A stretch of DNA of 49,600 bases, from IMG/VR virus record IMGVR_UViG_3300028581_000064, positions 1 to 49,600 of that record; one strand, 5' to 3'. Positions 1-5,894 of the stretch are shown here, in pieces. Position 1 is the stretch's first letter. Every line of letters begins with the position of its first letter. This DNA is from a virus. Position numbers and translations under genes: made by a program. Under the pieces are notes generated by a model, which ran no database searches, had not been told where the DNA came from, and worked only from the letters and a program-made list of their open reading frames with translations.

Positions 1-33
1 AGCAATTTTTGCATACCCAGTAACGGCTGTCAT
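1..33 (-). CDS. Partial hypothetical protein (N-terminus only)
   Basis: The ATG at 33-31 overlaps the stop of the upstream gene as ATGA. The frame stays open to the window edge and gives MTAVTGYAKIA. Eleven residues are too few for an assignment. The four-base overlap matches the coupling used across this genome, which is the main reason to believe the start. Confidence 0.55.
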   Translation of the reverse strand, partial: MTAVTGYAKIA

Positions 34-395
34 GACTTGAGCCCATTTTTAAGAATCCTTTCCTTAGCGTTGGGATACAACTTTTCGTAGTTTGGGTCTG
101 GGTCGCCAAGCATGTACTTTGAACCCGATGTTGTGTGCACGAACACTTCTATTGCATACGCAGGACCTTCTAGCCTGACTAAAACGGCATCGCCTAGCTG
201 TGAAGTGACAGAAGTAATAGGGGAAGTGGTTATGTCAGAGCCATCTTCGAAATTAGGGTGGTTGAATACAAATCCTTTTAGTGAGAAACTTTGCCTTTCA
301 GGGGCTGTGTAGACATCACCGTTTGGAACGATTCCCCAGCATTCGAGCCGTAGACAGTTGTTCGTCGTTTCCAAACTTGGTTTCGGGCCATCCAT
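30..395 (-). CDS. Hypothetical protein, 121 aa
   Basis: Small soluble protein of unrecognised family. The ATG at 395 has an AAGGA ribosome site about 8 bases upstream. The second half looks like a beta-rich fold (VLVRLEGPAYAIEVFVHT, then YMLGDPDPNY). No signal peptide, membrane segment or cysteine pair is visible. Its 5' end overlaps the preceding gene by about 80 bases, far more than the usual 1-8 here, so either the overlap is real or one of the two frames is disturbed. Function unknown. Confidence 0.7.
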   Translation of the reverse strand: MDGPKPSLETTNNCLRLECWGIVPNGDVYTAPERQSFSLKGFVFNHPNFEDGSDITTSPITSVTSQLGDAVLVRLEGPAYAIEVFVHTTSGSKYMLGDPDPNYEKLYPNAKERILKNGLKS

Positions 396-537
396 TGCGT
401 GTCCTTATTTCATCACGTTGTACAAAAGCATCTCGGATATCCAACTTAAGGTTATCAATAAATTCTTGCTGTTGCGGTGATAACCCGTTATACCAGAGTA
501 ACTCATTGGTAACAATAGCTGAGTAGTGTCTTTGCAT
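316..537 (-). CDS. Hypothetical protein, 73 aa
   Basis: Starts directly after the UUCG hairpin at 544-561, with no clear ribosome site between the hairpin and the ATG at 537. The N-terminal part (LSPQQQEFIDNLKLDIRDAF) looks like a genuine amphipathic helix. The last roughly 26 residues are read through the start of the next gene. A competing frame from 507 gives a 33-residue product. I prefer this frame for its composition, but the start and the C-terminal end are uncertain. Family not recognised. Confidence 0.5.
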   Translation of the reverse strand: MQRHYSAIVTNELLWYNGLSPQQQEFIDNLKLDIRDAFVQRDEIRTRNGWPETKFGNDEQLSTARMLGNRSKR

Positions 538-541
538 TTAA

Positions 542-563
542 ATGGAGGGCCGAAGCCCTCCTC
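542..563 (-). terminator. UUCG hairpin, probable intrinsic terminator or processing hairpin
   Basis: On the minus strand GGAGGGC-TTCG-GCCCTCC forms a 7-bp GC-rich stem with a UUCG tetraloop, five bases after the stop of the 54-aa gene. It is followed by ATTTAAATG, a weak U-tract that runs into the next start codon. The hairpin at 8058-8079 has nearly the same stem, loop and 3' flank. Confidence 0.7.
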
Positions 564-567
564 CGAA

Positions 568-732
568 TTAACGGTTGTTCTTGCCGGGATAAGTGCCGAT
601 CGGAACGATCTTGTTGGTGATGGGATCGCGGTAAGTGGTGCGCTTGACACCGTCCTTGGCCAACTGAGCAGCCATGGCGGAATCCTTAGCGCGCTTACGA
701 CCCGCAGTACCACCAGCCTTCTTTGCACCCAT
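568..732 (-). CDS. Small basic Lys/Arg/Gly-rich protein, 54 aa
   Basis: Begins MGAKKAGGTAGRKRAKDSAM and ends GTYPGKNNR. The ATG at 732 has a good AGGAG site 8 bases upstream (AAAGGAGCTTCATT). The basic, glycine-rich N-terminus would suit nucleic-acid binding, but no known domain is recognisable. It sits alone between the structured RNA candidate and a terminator hairpin, so it may be a separate, well-expressed unit. Function unknown. Confidence 0.75.
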   Translation of the reverse strand: MGAKKAGGTAGRKRAKDSAMAAQLAKDGVKRTTYRDPITNKIVPIGTYPGKNNR

Positions 733-790
733 AATGAAGCTCCTTTGTTAAGTTAAATTAGCTTCATTTTCACCTCCTTTAAGTTGTTTA

Positions 791-930
791 AGTGACATCT
801 ACAGTCTATGACTGCCGCGTAGTCTGCGGTAACAGTGGTAGCTACAACACTGGCCTTCGCTTCCAGATAGGCGCCAGCACAATACGTGGAATGCGGACTC
901 TAGTCGTTCTCTGGAAATTTAGATGTCACT
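791..930 (-). ncRNA. Putative compact multibranched structured RNA, about 140 nt
   Basis: The two ends form a perfect 10-bp closing helix (AGTGACATCT / AGATGTCACT). Inside, on the minus strand in order, I can pair TTCCAG/CTGGAA (enclosing GACT/AGTC and CGC..CAC/GTG..GCG), then CAGTG/CACTG, CCGC/GCGG, and CAGTC-ATA-GACTG. No reading frame explains the sequence. The stop codon of the upstream gene lies in the 5' strand of the closing helix. The fold resembles no tRNA or riboswitch known to me. Pairings were found by eye, without thermodynamic or covariation support. Confidence 0.6.
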
Positions 931-1150
931 TGTCGATAAACCAGCCAAGACCGATTTGCTTGAGCTTAGGTAGCGGAAGAATCTTCTGCTCAAATACAGC
1001 GAGCATCGATTTGTAGATGCTTGCAGGAACCTCGGGCAGCTGTCGCACCTCTTGTGAAACGACAATAGCTGCCGAAGAGCAGTCTGCTTTGAACTCGGTT
1101 TCAAAGAGCTGACCCTCGATGTTCTTGAACATCTCAACTTTAGTTGCCAT
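926..1150 (-). CDS. Hypothetical protein, 74 aa
   Basis: Starts MATKVEMFKN and ends GLGWFIDK. The ATG lies inside the end of the preceding gene (11-base overlap), with GAGAAAC upstream. A soluble alpha/beta composition with no recognised motif. Its TGA stop is part of the 10-bp closing helix of the downstream structured element, so ribosomes finishing this gene could disturb that fold. Function unknown. Confidence 0.7.
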   Translation of the reverse strand: MATKVEMFKNIEGQLFETEFKADCSSAAIVVSQEVRQLPEVPASIYKSMLAVFEQKILPLPKLKQIGLGWFIDK

Positions 1151-1388
1151 TTGTTTCTCGTTTGTTTAATCGGTCCAACGCCCAGTTTGTGAAGGTGGTA
1201 ACTCGCTCAGGCGGGTGAAACAACTCAATGAGCTCTGCTAAGTTAAAGACAATACGATTACCAAAGTCGGTCACCACGTCATAAAACTGCTCGCGATCTG
1301 TACCTGCTTTCATTCCGGCGATAATTGCATTACCAATTTTTCGGCCGTCCTTCGTATGTAACAGGGAACCTACAACATAGTTAGCCAT
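1140..1388 (-). CDS. Hypothetical protein, 82 aa
   Basis: MANYVVGSLLHTKDGRKIGN... The ATG has AGGA 7 bases upstream and overlaps the preceding gene by 8 bases. The pattern 'LLHTKDGRKIGNAIIAG' followed by 'DFGNRI' looks like a small beta domain that recurs in phage hypothetical proteins, but I cannot name a family. No membrane segment. Part of the string of small coupled genes from 2603 to 926. Confidence 0.7.
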   Translation of the reverse strand: MANYVVGSLLHTKDGRKIGNAIIAGMKAGTDREQFYDVVTDFGNRIVFNLAELIELFHPPERVTTFTNWALDRLNKRETNGN

Positions 1389-1647
1389 CTGTAAATCCTA
1401 GATCTTTAGCGTGAGGTGACAGAGCGAGTATCAAACTACGAGCGTTATCATAATCAATACTGATGTACTGATCCTGATCAGTTGAACCATGCGCCGGAAA
1501 CTTGGCGATGTAACCGTTACCTGTGTCGGTCAATTCGCAGGCAACAGAATTCTCTTTTGAGTAACCCTTACCACGCTTCACAATAACTTTCGGTAACTTC
1601 ACGATAAGTTTTGTGACGCAGCCTCCTGAGTCGATGAACTTAATCAA
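1381..1647 (-). CDS. Hypothetical protein, 88 aa (TTG start)
   Basis: The best start is TTG at 1647: GAGG lies 6 bases upstream and the start overlaps the stop of the previous gene (TTGATTAA). The product begins M(L)IKFIDSGG and has basic beta strands (TKLIVKLPKVIVKRGKGY). A longer version from TTG 1659 lacks a ribosome site. No recognised domain. Confidence 0.6.
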   Translation of the reverse strand: MIKFIDSGGCVTKLIVKLPKVIVKRGKGYSKENSVACELTDTGNGYIAKFPAHGSTDQDQYISIDYDNARSLILALSPHAKDLGFTDG

Positions 1648-1831
1648 CTGTTTCCTCAAACTGTTCGAGTTGATTTCCTTTGACTTCGCACCAGACTACG
1701 TCGGGCGCCTCGACTTTTGCGAACTGATGCCAATAACCGTTGCCGCTAAAGTTATCACCAAGGTAGATCAGCCTTTCCGGCTGTCCGACCCAGTTATACC
1801 GACCATGCAATTTCAGTGGTTGTTTTAACAA
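1640..1831 (-). CDS. Small conserved-looking phage protein, 63 aa (TTG start)
   Basis: The sequence HGRYNWVGQPERLIYLG followed by WHQFAKV and VWCEV has the look of a small phage protein with a beta-sheet core and conserved aromatics (RYNW...G.WHQF...VWCEV). The start is TTG at 1831, with GAGAG six bases before it, overlapping the previous gene by 38 bases. No ATG lies upstream of the RYNW motif. Function unknown; the motif recollection is from memory and unverified. Confidence 0.6.
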   Translation of the reverse strand: MLKQPLKLHGRYNWVGQPERLIYLGDNFSGNGYWHQFAKVEAPDVVWCEVKGNQLEQFEETVD

Positions 1832-2015
1832 TTTGAACTCTCGATATTTCAGGATTTAAGTGGGCGAACTTAGGACCAAACAGATAGCTTCCGTCTGGGA
1901 CATGTTCAAATAAGAAGGCTTGTTCGATATCAGGACTTGCATGCGCAATGCCTGTGTTTGTGTAGTATCCTCTTGAGCCGTCTTTGCAGTCAAGTTTCAT
2001 TACGAAACGAATCAT
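1794..2015 (-). CDS. Hypothetical protein, 73 aa
   Basis: The start is taken at ATG 2015 because it overlaps the preceding stop as ATGA; an in-frame ATG at 2021 is the alternative. The product begins MIRFVMKLDCKDGSRGYYTN and contains SYLFGPKFAHLN. It looks like a small beta protein, with no recognised domain or membrane segment. Confidence 0.65.
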   Translation of the reverse strand: MIRFVMKLDCKDGSRGYYTNTGIAHASPDIEQAFLFEHVPDGSYLFGPKFAHLNPEISRVQIVKTTTEIAWSV

Positions 2016-2239
2016 TTGCATAGATGCGCCTCAAAGAAAGTGTCGAACAAATCTTCCAATGAGGCTGATCTGCATTTCACAAGCTGGTTAAGCGAAATGT
2101 TTACACAAACTTCAGCCAGCTGTAATAGCCGCACCTCGCTTGATTGTTCCGAGGGGTTGCGCTCGTAGATCTCCGCGCCTGCTGCCCCCAAGTAAAACGC
2201 AAACCTTTGGTTGTTGAATGTGCGAGAGATTTTCTTCAT
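2012..2239 (-). CDS. Hypothetical protein, 75 aa
   Basis: The start is chosen at ATG 2239 because it overlaps the preceding stop as ATGA; the in-frame ATG at 2269 has no better ribosome site. The product begins MKKISRTFNNQRFAFYLG and ends FFEAHLCK. A helical C-terminal half (LLQLAEVCVNISLNQLVKC). Family not recognised. Confidence 0.6.
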   Translation of the reverse strand: MKKISRTFNNQRFAFYLGAAGAEIYERNPSEQSSEVRLLQLAEVCVNISLNQLVKCRSASLEDLFDTFFEAHLCK

Positions 2240-2451
2240 TTCCGCATGGCCTTGTAGAGCACATTCCACCGTCTTGCAATGGATAGAAGATAGCTACGCC
2301 ATCTGTGCACTCGTCCGCTTCTAGTTTGCAATTGCAGCTCATTTGACCTCCGTTTGTCATCTAACATTTGCATACGCTTGGCAGAACCTGCACCATACAT
2401 CGCAGCATACCACCATGTCTTCCACAGATCGTAGTCATCCTTTGAAGTCAT
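2236..2451 (-). CDS. Hypothetical protein, 71 aa, with a competing frame
   Basis: Begins MTSKDDYDLWKTWWYAAMYG, which looks genuine. The ATG overlaps the end of the preceding gene. The second half is Arg/Trp-rich and less convincing. From 2342 another frame opens with ATG behind a strong GGAGG site and gives a cysteine-rich start (MSCNCKLEADECTDGVAIFY), open to 2112. The true arrangement may be a shorter first gene, two overlapping genes, or a frameshift. Function unknown. Confidence 0.5.
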   Translation of the reverse strand: MTSKDDYDLWKTWWYAAMYGAGSAKRMQMLDDKRRSNELQLQTRSGRVHRWRSYLLSIARRWNVLYKAMRK

Positions 2452-2602
2452 ATAACTTTTCGTGAATATAGGCGAGTAGAAGCATCAGGTAACCTGCCGA
2501 AAAAATCACGTAGACAGGCACTGATATTGGGAAGAAGTAAGTGTAACAGATAGCACCTATGGTAGTACTGGCTGATACATTAATTACCGTCTTGAATCGC
2601 AA
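2435..2602 (-). CDS. Small membrane protein, 55 aa (TTG start)
   Basis: TTG at 2602 is preceded by AAGGA at good spacing. The product begins M(L)RFKTVINV and has two hydrophobic segments, residues about 7-25 and 27-46 (ISVPVYVIFSAGYLMLLLAY), with a short charged tail EKLYDFKG. It is probably a two-pass inner-membrane micro-protein. The start lies right after the terminator of the upstream gene, so expression depends on readthrough. No family recognised. Confidence 0.6.
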   Translation of the reverse strand: MRFKTVINVSASTTIGAICYTYFFPISVPVYVIFSAGYLMLLLAYIHEKLYDFKG

Positions 2603-2613
2603 AGGAGTTCCTT

Positions 2614-2652
2614 AAAAAAAGCCCCACTTACACGCGTTAACGTGAGTGGGGC
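2614..2652 (-). terminator. Strong intrinsic terminator
   Basis: On the minus strand GGCCCCACT...AGTGGGGC closes a long hairpin (outer 8-bp arm at 2621-2628/2645-2652, with further inner pairing around ACG/CGT) followed by seven T residues (2620-2614). It ends the transcript of the two-repeat protein gene. Confidence 0.85.
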
Positions 2653-2715
2653 CGAAAAACGCGAGGGTTTTTCAATTACGACTAGGTGACATCCATTCCG
2701 GTAATGGCCTAGTCT

Positions 2716-3336
2716 TTAAGCAGAGGGAGCACCGCCTTCAGCAGCGGGAGCCGCACCCGCTTCAGCAGCCTTAGCAGCCGCCTTGTTGGCACGCCAGGCA
2801 GCCAGGGCTTCCGAAGCGGCCGGGTGCACTTCGCGCTTGACCTTGCCAGCTTCAAAAGCTTCCATAACCTTCTCTTGGTTTTCGATAACCCAAGCCGACA
2901 GCGACTCGTTGTTATTCGAAAGAGCCATGAGCGAGCGACGAGCAGCTTCAGTCTTCTCTTCGGGCTTCAGACGCTTCACCGACGGCCAACGGAACGAATC
3001 CTTGATAGCGGCGATGTTGTCAACTGCGAACGCAGCAGCCTTTTGGTCCTTCATTTGTTCAGCAATGAAGTCCAGAGCCAGACCCATCTTCTTGTGCTCT
3101 TGCTTGGTGACACGACGAACAGTGCCAATCTCGAAGGCCATTTCGACGCCTTCTTGGTTCTCCATCAGCCACTTGGTCAGCTCGGCGTTGTTGGCAGTGA
3201 CAGCCTTCAGAGCTTCTTCAATCTTGGGGCGACGCAGAAAGTCAACAGCCTCCTGCTTGGTATCGAACTGATGTTCTTTACCGTCCGGGCCCTTGACAAT
3301 GATCTTGGTAACAAAAGAGTCAGCAGAAATAGACAT
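2716..3336 (-). CDS. Two-repeat hypothetical protein with Ala/Gly/Pro-rich tail, 206 aa
   Basis: ATG at 3336 with AAGGA upstream (MSISADSFVTK). Two similar copies of a helical repeat are visible: residues about 43-95 (ANNAELTKWLMENQEGVEMA) and about 139-185 (NNNESLSAWVIENQEKVMEA). The C-terminus is low-complexity Ala/Gly/Pro. The gene has its own unit: a roughly 200-base leader with a promoter-like motif and a strong terminator. That layout suggests an abundant protein. I do not recognise the family; a nucleoid-like or scaffolding role would be guesswork. Confidence 0.9.
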   Translation of the reverse strand: MSISADSFVTKIIVKGPDGKEHQFDTKQEAVDFLRRPKIEEALKAVTANNAELTKWLMENQEGVEMAFEIGTVRRVTKQEHKKMGLALDFIAEQMKDQKAAAFAVDNIAAIKDSFRWPSVKRLKPEEKTEAARRSLMALSNNNESLSAWVIENQEKVMEAFEAGKVKREVHPAASEALAAWRANKAAAKAAEAGAAPAAEGGAPSA

Positions 3337-3535
3337 GGAAATCCTTGGTTTAGTGAGATTTGGCCTTATCATCGGAGATAAGGGTTAAGCCAACGGCTTC
3401 CCCCTCTGACCGTGACTGCCGGCCTAAAAACAGCCACGGCTACATACCAGGTTCGGCGCGGGTGCAGCGCACGGCGAAACCCATGGGGGTAGTCATCCGG
3501 GCAAACGCGACGCACCTCGGGCCGCTTTTCTTCGT
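3337..3535 (-). promoter_or_regulatory. Structured leader region upstream of the two-repeat gene
   Basis: A gene-free, GC-rich 199 bases. On the minus strand it reads through TTTGCCCGGATGACTACCCC-CATGG and later GAAGCCGTTGGCTTAACCCT (3400-3381). Both parts have counterparts in the same order in the 28114-28410 gap, so the two gaps look like related regulatory modules. The upstream edge carries the 33-base repeat at 3512-3544. Complementary stretches suggest a folded 5' leader. Confidence 0.6.
3380..3400 (-). promoter_or_regulatory. Candidate phage RNA polymerase promoter, copy A
   Basis: Minus strand GAAGCCGTTGGCTTAACCCTT, matching the GAAnCCGTTnnCTTAACCCT consensus shared with 17587-17606 and 28188-28208. 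It lies 44 bases upstream of the ATG at 3336. The exact start site is unknown. Confidence 0.5.
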
Positions 3536-3544
3536 TTATTTGTT
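3512..3544. repeat. 33-base perfect inverted repeat, copy 1
   Basis: The minus strand from 3544 to 3512 is identical over 33 bases to the plus strand at 28246-28278; the core is GAAGAAAAGCGGCCCGAGG. It includes the stop codon of the 56-aa gene ending at 3536. At the other copy the same sequence, read on the minus strand, forms part of a terminator. Confidence 0.9.
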
Positions 3545-3706
3545 TACTTGCGAATTGAACAACTTATCCATAAGCACTTTACTTACAACTTGATCGTAAA
3601 GGTTCTCAAGTTGCTTTGAGCCCCAGCTAGGCTTCTTGGCAATCTCCTCTTTAAAGTTTTTGGAAATTTCATCCAGAAGTTGGCGCGACAGTTGGGTTTC
3701 GTTCAT
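3536..3706 (-). CDS. Small helical hypothetical protein, 56 aa
   Basis: ATG at 3706 overlaps the DHH gene stop (TGATG) and has GAGGAG upstream. The product begins MNETQLSRQLLDEISKNF and is charged and helical throughout, ending LFNSQVNK. Its stop lies within the 33-base repeat. It is coupled to the phosphoesterase gene, which might suggest a linked role, but no domain is recognised. Confidence 0.7.
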   Translation of the reverse strand: MNETQLSRQLLDEISKNFKEEIAKKPSWGSKQLENLYDQVVSKVLMDKLFNSQVNK

Positions 3707-4563
3707 CAGATGCTCCTCAAATAAGAATCGTTACCGACACTAAAAGCTGACGCCTTGGGGTGGCCACCACCCCCAAAGAATTCAGCAACTTCATTCACTT
3801 TGATATCATCGTTGATGGTTCGCAGATTGAACACTCGTCGTCCCTCACTGTTATCAAAGTACGTGGCTGCAAATGGCGCCTCATCCTTGTGTAACTTTGA
3901 GAGGTTTGTGGCTGTCTTGCTGGCCAACTCGTAAGGGGCGTTAGCGATTGGTACACGATGTCCACCAATAACGATCCACCGCTTCGTCGATGCGATGATT
4001 GTGCTGGACAGCTTGTTAAGCTTTCGCTCGATTGCCGTACCTTCTAGCAGCAATTTGTCGTAACCATTTGAGGTTTCAATGCCGCTCCACAGATCCTCAT
4101 AACTCTGCACCGTGAAATCGTACGATTGAATTGCCGCGTTGATTTGCTCTGACCACGGCCGCTGGAACTTCCATAGGTCGTAGTCTTGAACGTACTCCAC
4201 CAACAAAGGCGCAGCAACCTCAGGCCCGTTCAAGAAACGCCAAGTGAGCATAGCTCCAGAAAACGCCTGATCACTGAAGTTGTAGAAAGACTTATGTGCT
4301 GGATAGTCCTTGAGCTCTCTAAAGGTGCTTTCGTGGTGGTCCAGGAGAATCACATTGCAGCTCTTCAACAACAAAGCCTCTAATGTAGCTCTCTTGACCG
4401 AATAGTCAAGTATGTAGACCAAACTTTCTGGCGCAATATCTGACACATCAGGCAGTTTGGAGTAGCCAGCTGGGATGCCTTTGACATTACCGCCAACATG
4501 CTTATACAGCACCATGAAGGCCGTGAAGCCGTCTGGACAGTTCGAATGGTAGATTGCGTACAC
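3706..4563 (-). CDS. DHH/DHHA1-family phosphoesterase, 285 aa
   Basis: Motifs in order: HSNCPDGFTA near residue 6 (metal-binding aspartate), ILDYS near residue 51, LLDHHES near residue 73 (the DHH signature), and the C-terminal DHHA1 motif FGGGGHPKASAF near residue 263. This family uses Mn2+ to cleave phosphoesters, for example nanoRNA or pAp, and related domains are found in RecJ and cyclic-dinucleotide phosphodiesterases. The length fits the short NrnA-type proteins. A role in short-oligonucleotide turnover or in degrading host signalling nucleotides is inference. Confidence 0.9.
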   Translation of the reverse strand: MYAIYHSNCPDGFTAFMVLYKHVGGNVKGIPAGYSKLPDVSDIAPESLVYILDYSVKRATLEALLLKSCNVILLDHHESTFRELKDYPAHKSFYNFSDQAFSGAMLTWRFLNGPEVAAPLLVEYVQDYDLWKFQRPWSEQINAAIQSYDFTVQSYEDLWSGIETSNGYDKLLLEGTAIERKLNKLSSTIIASTKRWIVIGGHRVPIANAPYELASKTATNLSKLHKDEAPFAATYFDNSEGRRVFNLRTINDDIKVNEVAEFFGGGGHPKASAFSVGNDSYLRSI

Positions 4564-4932
4564 TTAGACCACCGATTTGAGGGTGTGCATAAAGAGCTCT
4601 TCAGCCCACTTTTTATTCACTCGGCTGCGATTCACACCATTCATACGAAGGTACTGAGCGGCGATGTACTTAGGAAGGTTCCGGCGGTTGATCAAATCAG
4701 CCTTGGAATTGTCCATCCTTTGAAGCGCAATGCGAGCGCCATCCTTCTTCCTGAACTCGTCTTCCCAAGAACACTTTGCAACCGTTACAGCAACAAGTCG
4801 TTGGCTGAAAGATCGAGCCAAGACTGTAAAGCCGCGATGGCTGTGATTTGCGTTGTGACTCTTAGGACTACCATCGTTTAGGTAGTGGAAGTAGAAATCG
4901 TTGTGATGTTGAAACTGTTCGCCTGCAAGCAT
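4564..4932 (-). CDS. Hypothetical protein, 122 aa
   Basis: The ATG at 4932 overlaps the preceding stop (TAATG). The N-terminus is His-rich (FQHHNDFYFHYLNDG). The C-terminal half is basic and helical (NKKWAEELFMHTLKSVV). It ends directly before the phosphoesterase start. No recognised domain or membrane segment. Confidence 0.75.
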   Translation of the reverse strand: MLAGEQFQHHNDFYFHYLNDGSPKSHNANHSHRGFTVLARSFSQRLVAVTVAKCSWEDEFRKKDGARIALQRMDNSKADLINRRNLPKYIAAQYLRMNGVNRSRVNKKWAEELFMHTLKSVV

Positions 4933-5300
4933 TACTGTGTCCCGTATTTTTGCTCAAATTCTGACTTTAAGATCTTACATGCCGATTGCCAAGCAGAAGG
5001 CTCGATAAACTGAGGCTTCTCTGGATCGTCTAGCATAGGAGGTCCATCAGCCACCCTGGTTACGTATTCCTGCATGGCATAGACAAGCACCATCTGTGCG
5101 ATAGGGCCGGCTTTTGAAAAGCTGAAAATGTAGTTCACAAACTCGTCGTTGGACATCCGTTTTGTGATACCGTTTGTCTCAGACTCTGAGATCCTGTTCA
5201 AAGCGTCACTGACCTTATCCCGATTCTCATCGGAGGGTTTTGTGGCGTTGATGTAGACAGCCTTACCGTATTCAAGAATCAGTGTTCGTAAATCACTCAT
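4932..5300 (-). CDS. Hypothetical protein, 122 aa
   Basis: MSDLRTLILEYGKAVYINAT... A mostly helical, acidic, soluble protein. The start lies inside the end of the preceding gene (8-base overlap) and the end overlaps the next gene's ATG. No signature seen. Function unknown. Confidence 0.75.
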   Translation of the reverse strand: MSDLRTLILEYGKAVYINATKPSDENRDKVSDALNRISESETNGITKRMSNDEFVNYIFSFSKAGPIAQMVLVYAMQEYVTRVADGPPMLDDPEKPQFIEPSAWQSACKILKSEFEQKYGTQ

Positions 5301-5673
5301 CTAGAGCTTTCATAAAGCGGTCAGACAACAGAACGTTAGCTGACCTTTGAAGGAATAAAGGCGCAATCTGCAGGGGCGTATACCCTGCAAATCCGCAACC
5401 AATATCAGTTACCTTGAAGGTTAGTAAATCGTGGTGCTCAGCAAACATCAAGAATTGCTTTACTGAAGTAGCGATACTATCCAGGCTTAGTGGTTTTAAG
5501 TGTATGTCTTTTGTAGGTATGGCGTACGATTTACCATGAAGACCTACAGAACACCCTGAGACAGCTCCGTACTTAAGAAGAGCAGTTCTTGCAGCGCCAG
5601 CACCATGGTAGCCCCTGAGGTTGCTACCAAACACAAACACTTCATTTGGCCCGATTGTGTATGGTTCTTTCAC
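5293..5673 (-). CDS. A1S_2505-family phage non-structural protein, 126 aa (GTG start)
   Basis: Contains VFVFGSNLRGYHGAGAA near residue 12, SYAIPTKD near 49 and VTDIGCGFAGYTP near 86. This is the pattern of a widespread phage/prophage family annotated A1S_2505-like, which resembles a macro-domain nucleotide-binding fold. The GTG start overlaps the previous stop as GTGA. ADP-ribose or nucleotide binding is the usual inference; a specific role is not established by the sequence. Confidence 0.85.
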   Translation of the reverse strand: MKEPYTIGPNEVFVFGSNLRGYHGAGAARTALLKYGAVSGCSVGLHGKSYAIPTKDIHLKPLSLDSIATSVKQFLMFAEHHDLLTFKVTDIGCGFAGYTPLQIAPLFLQRSANVLLSDRFMKALDE

Positions 5674-5894
5674 AGCTTAACCGGTTCGTATGAAATATAG
5701 GCTTCCAGGTGACTCGTATCAACCCACGGGTTGGTGTTCTTGAACTTTGTGAAAATGCTTCGAGCTTCATCTTCCGTAACCATGCGATCACGCCAAAGAA
5801 CAACACGACGTTTACGCATAACACGCTCAGTCGGGTCCGTTGGGTCAATCGGGTCAAAAACTTCTAAGAAAATCGTCAGACTGCCGCGCTTCAT
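5670..5894 (-). CDS. Hypothetical protein, 74 aa
   Basis: MKRGSLTIFLEVFDPIDPTD, then a basic stretch (RVMRKRRVVLWRDRM). The start overlaps the nucleotidyltransferase stop as ATGA, and the end overlaps the next GTG. A small alpha/beta protein, family not recognised. Confidence 0.7.
   Translation of the reverse strand: MKRGSLTIFLEVFDPIDPTDPTERVMRKRRVVLWRDRMVTEDEARSIFTKFKNTNPWVDTSHLEAYISYEPVKL

Noticed and set aside
2783-3381. Two long plus-strand frames opposite the two-repeat gene
   Set aside because: Shadows of a gene with clear repeats, ribosome site and terminator on the minus strand.
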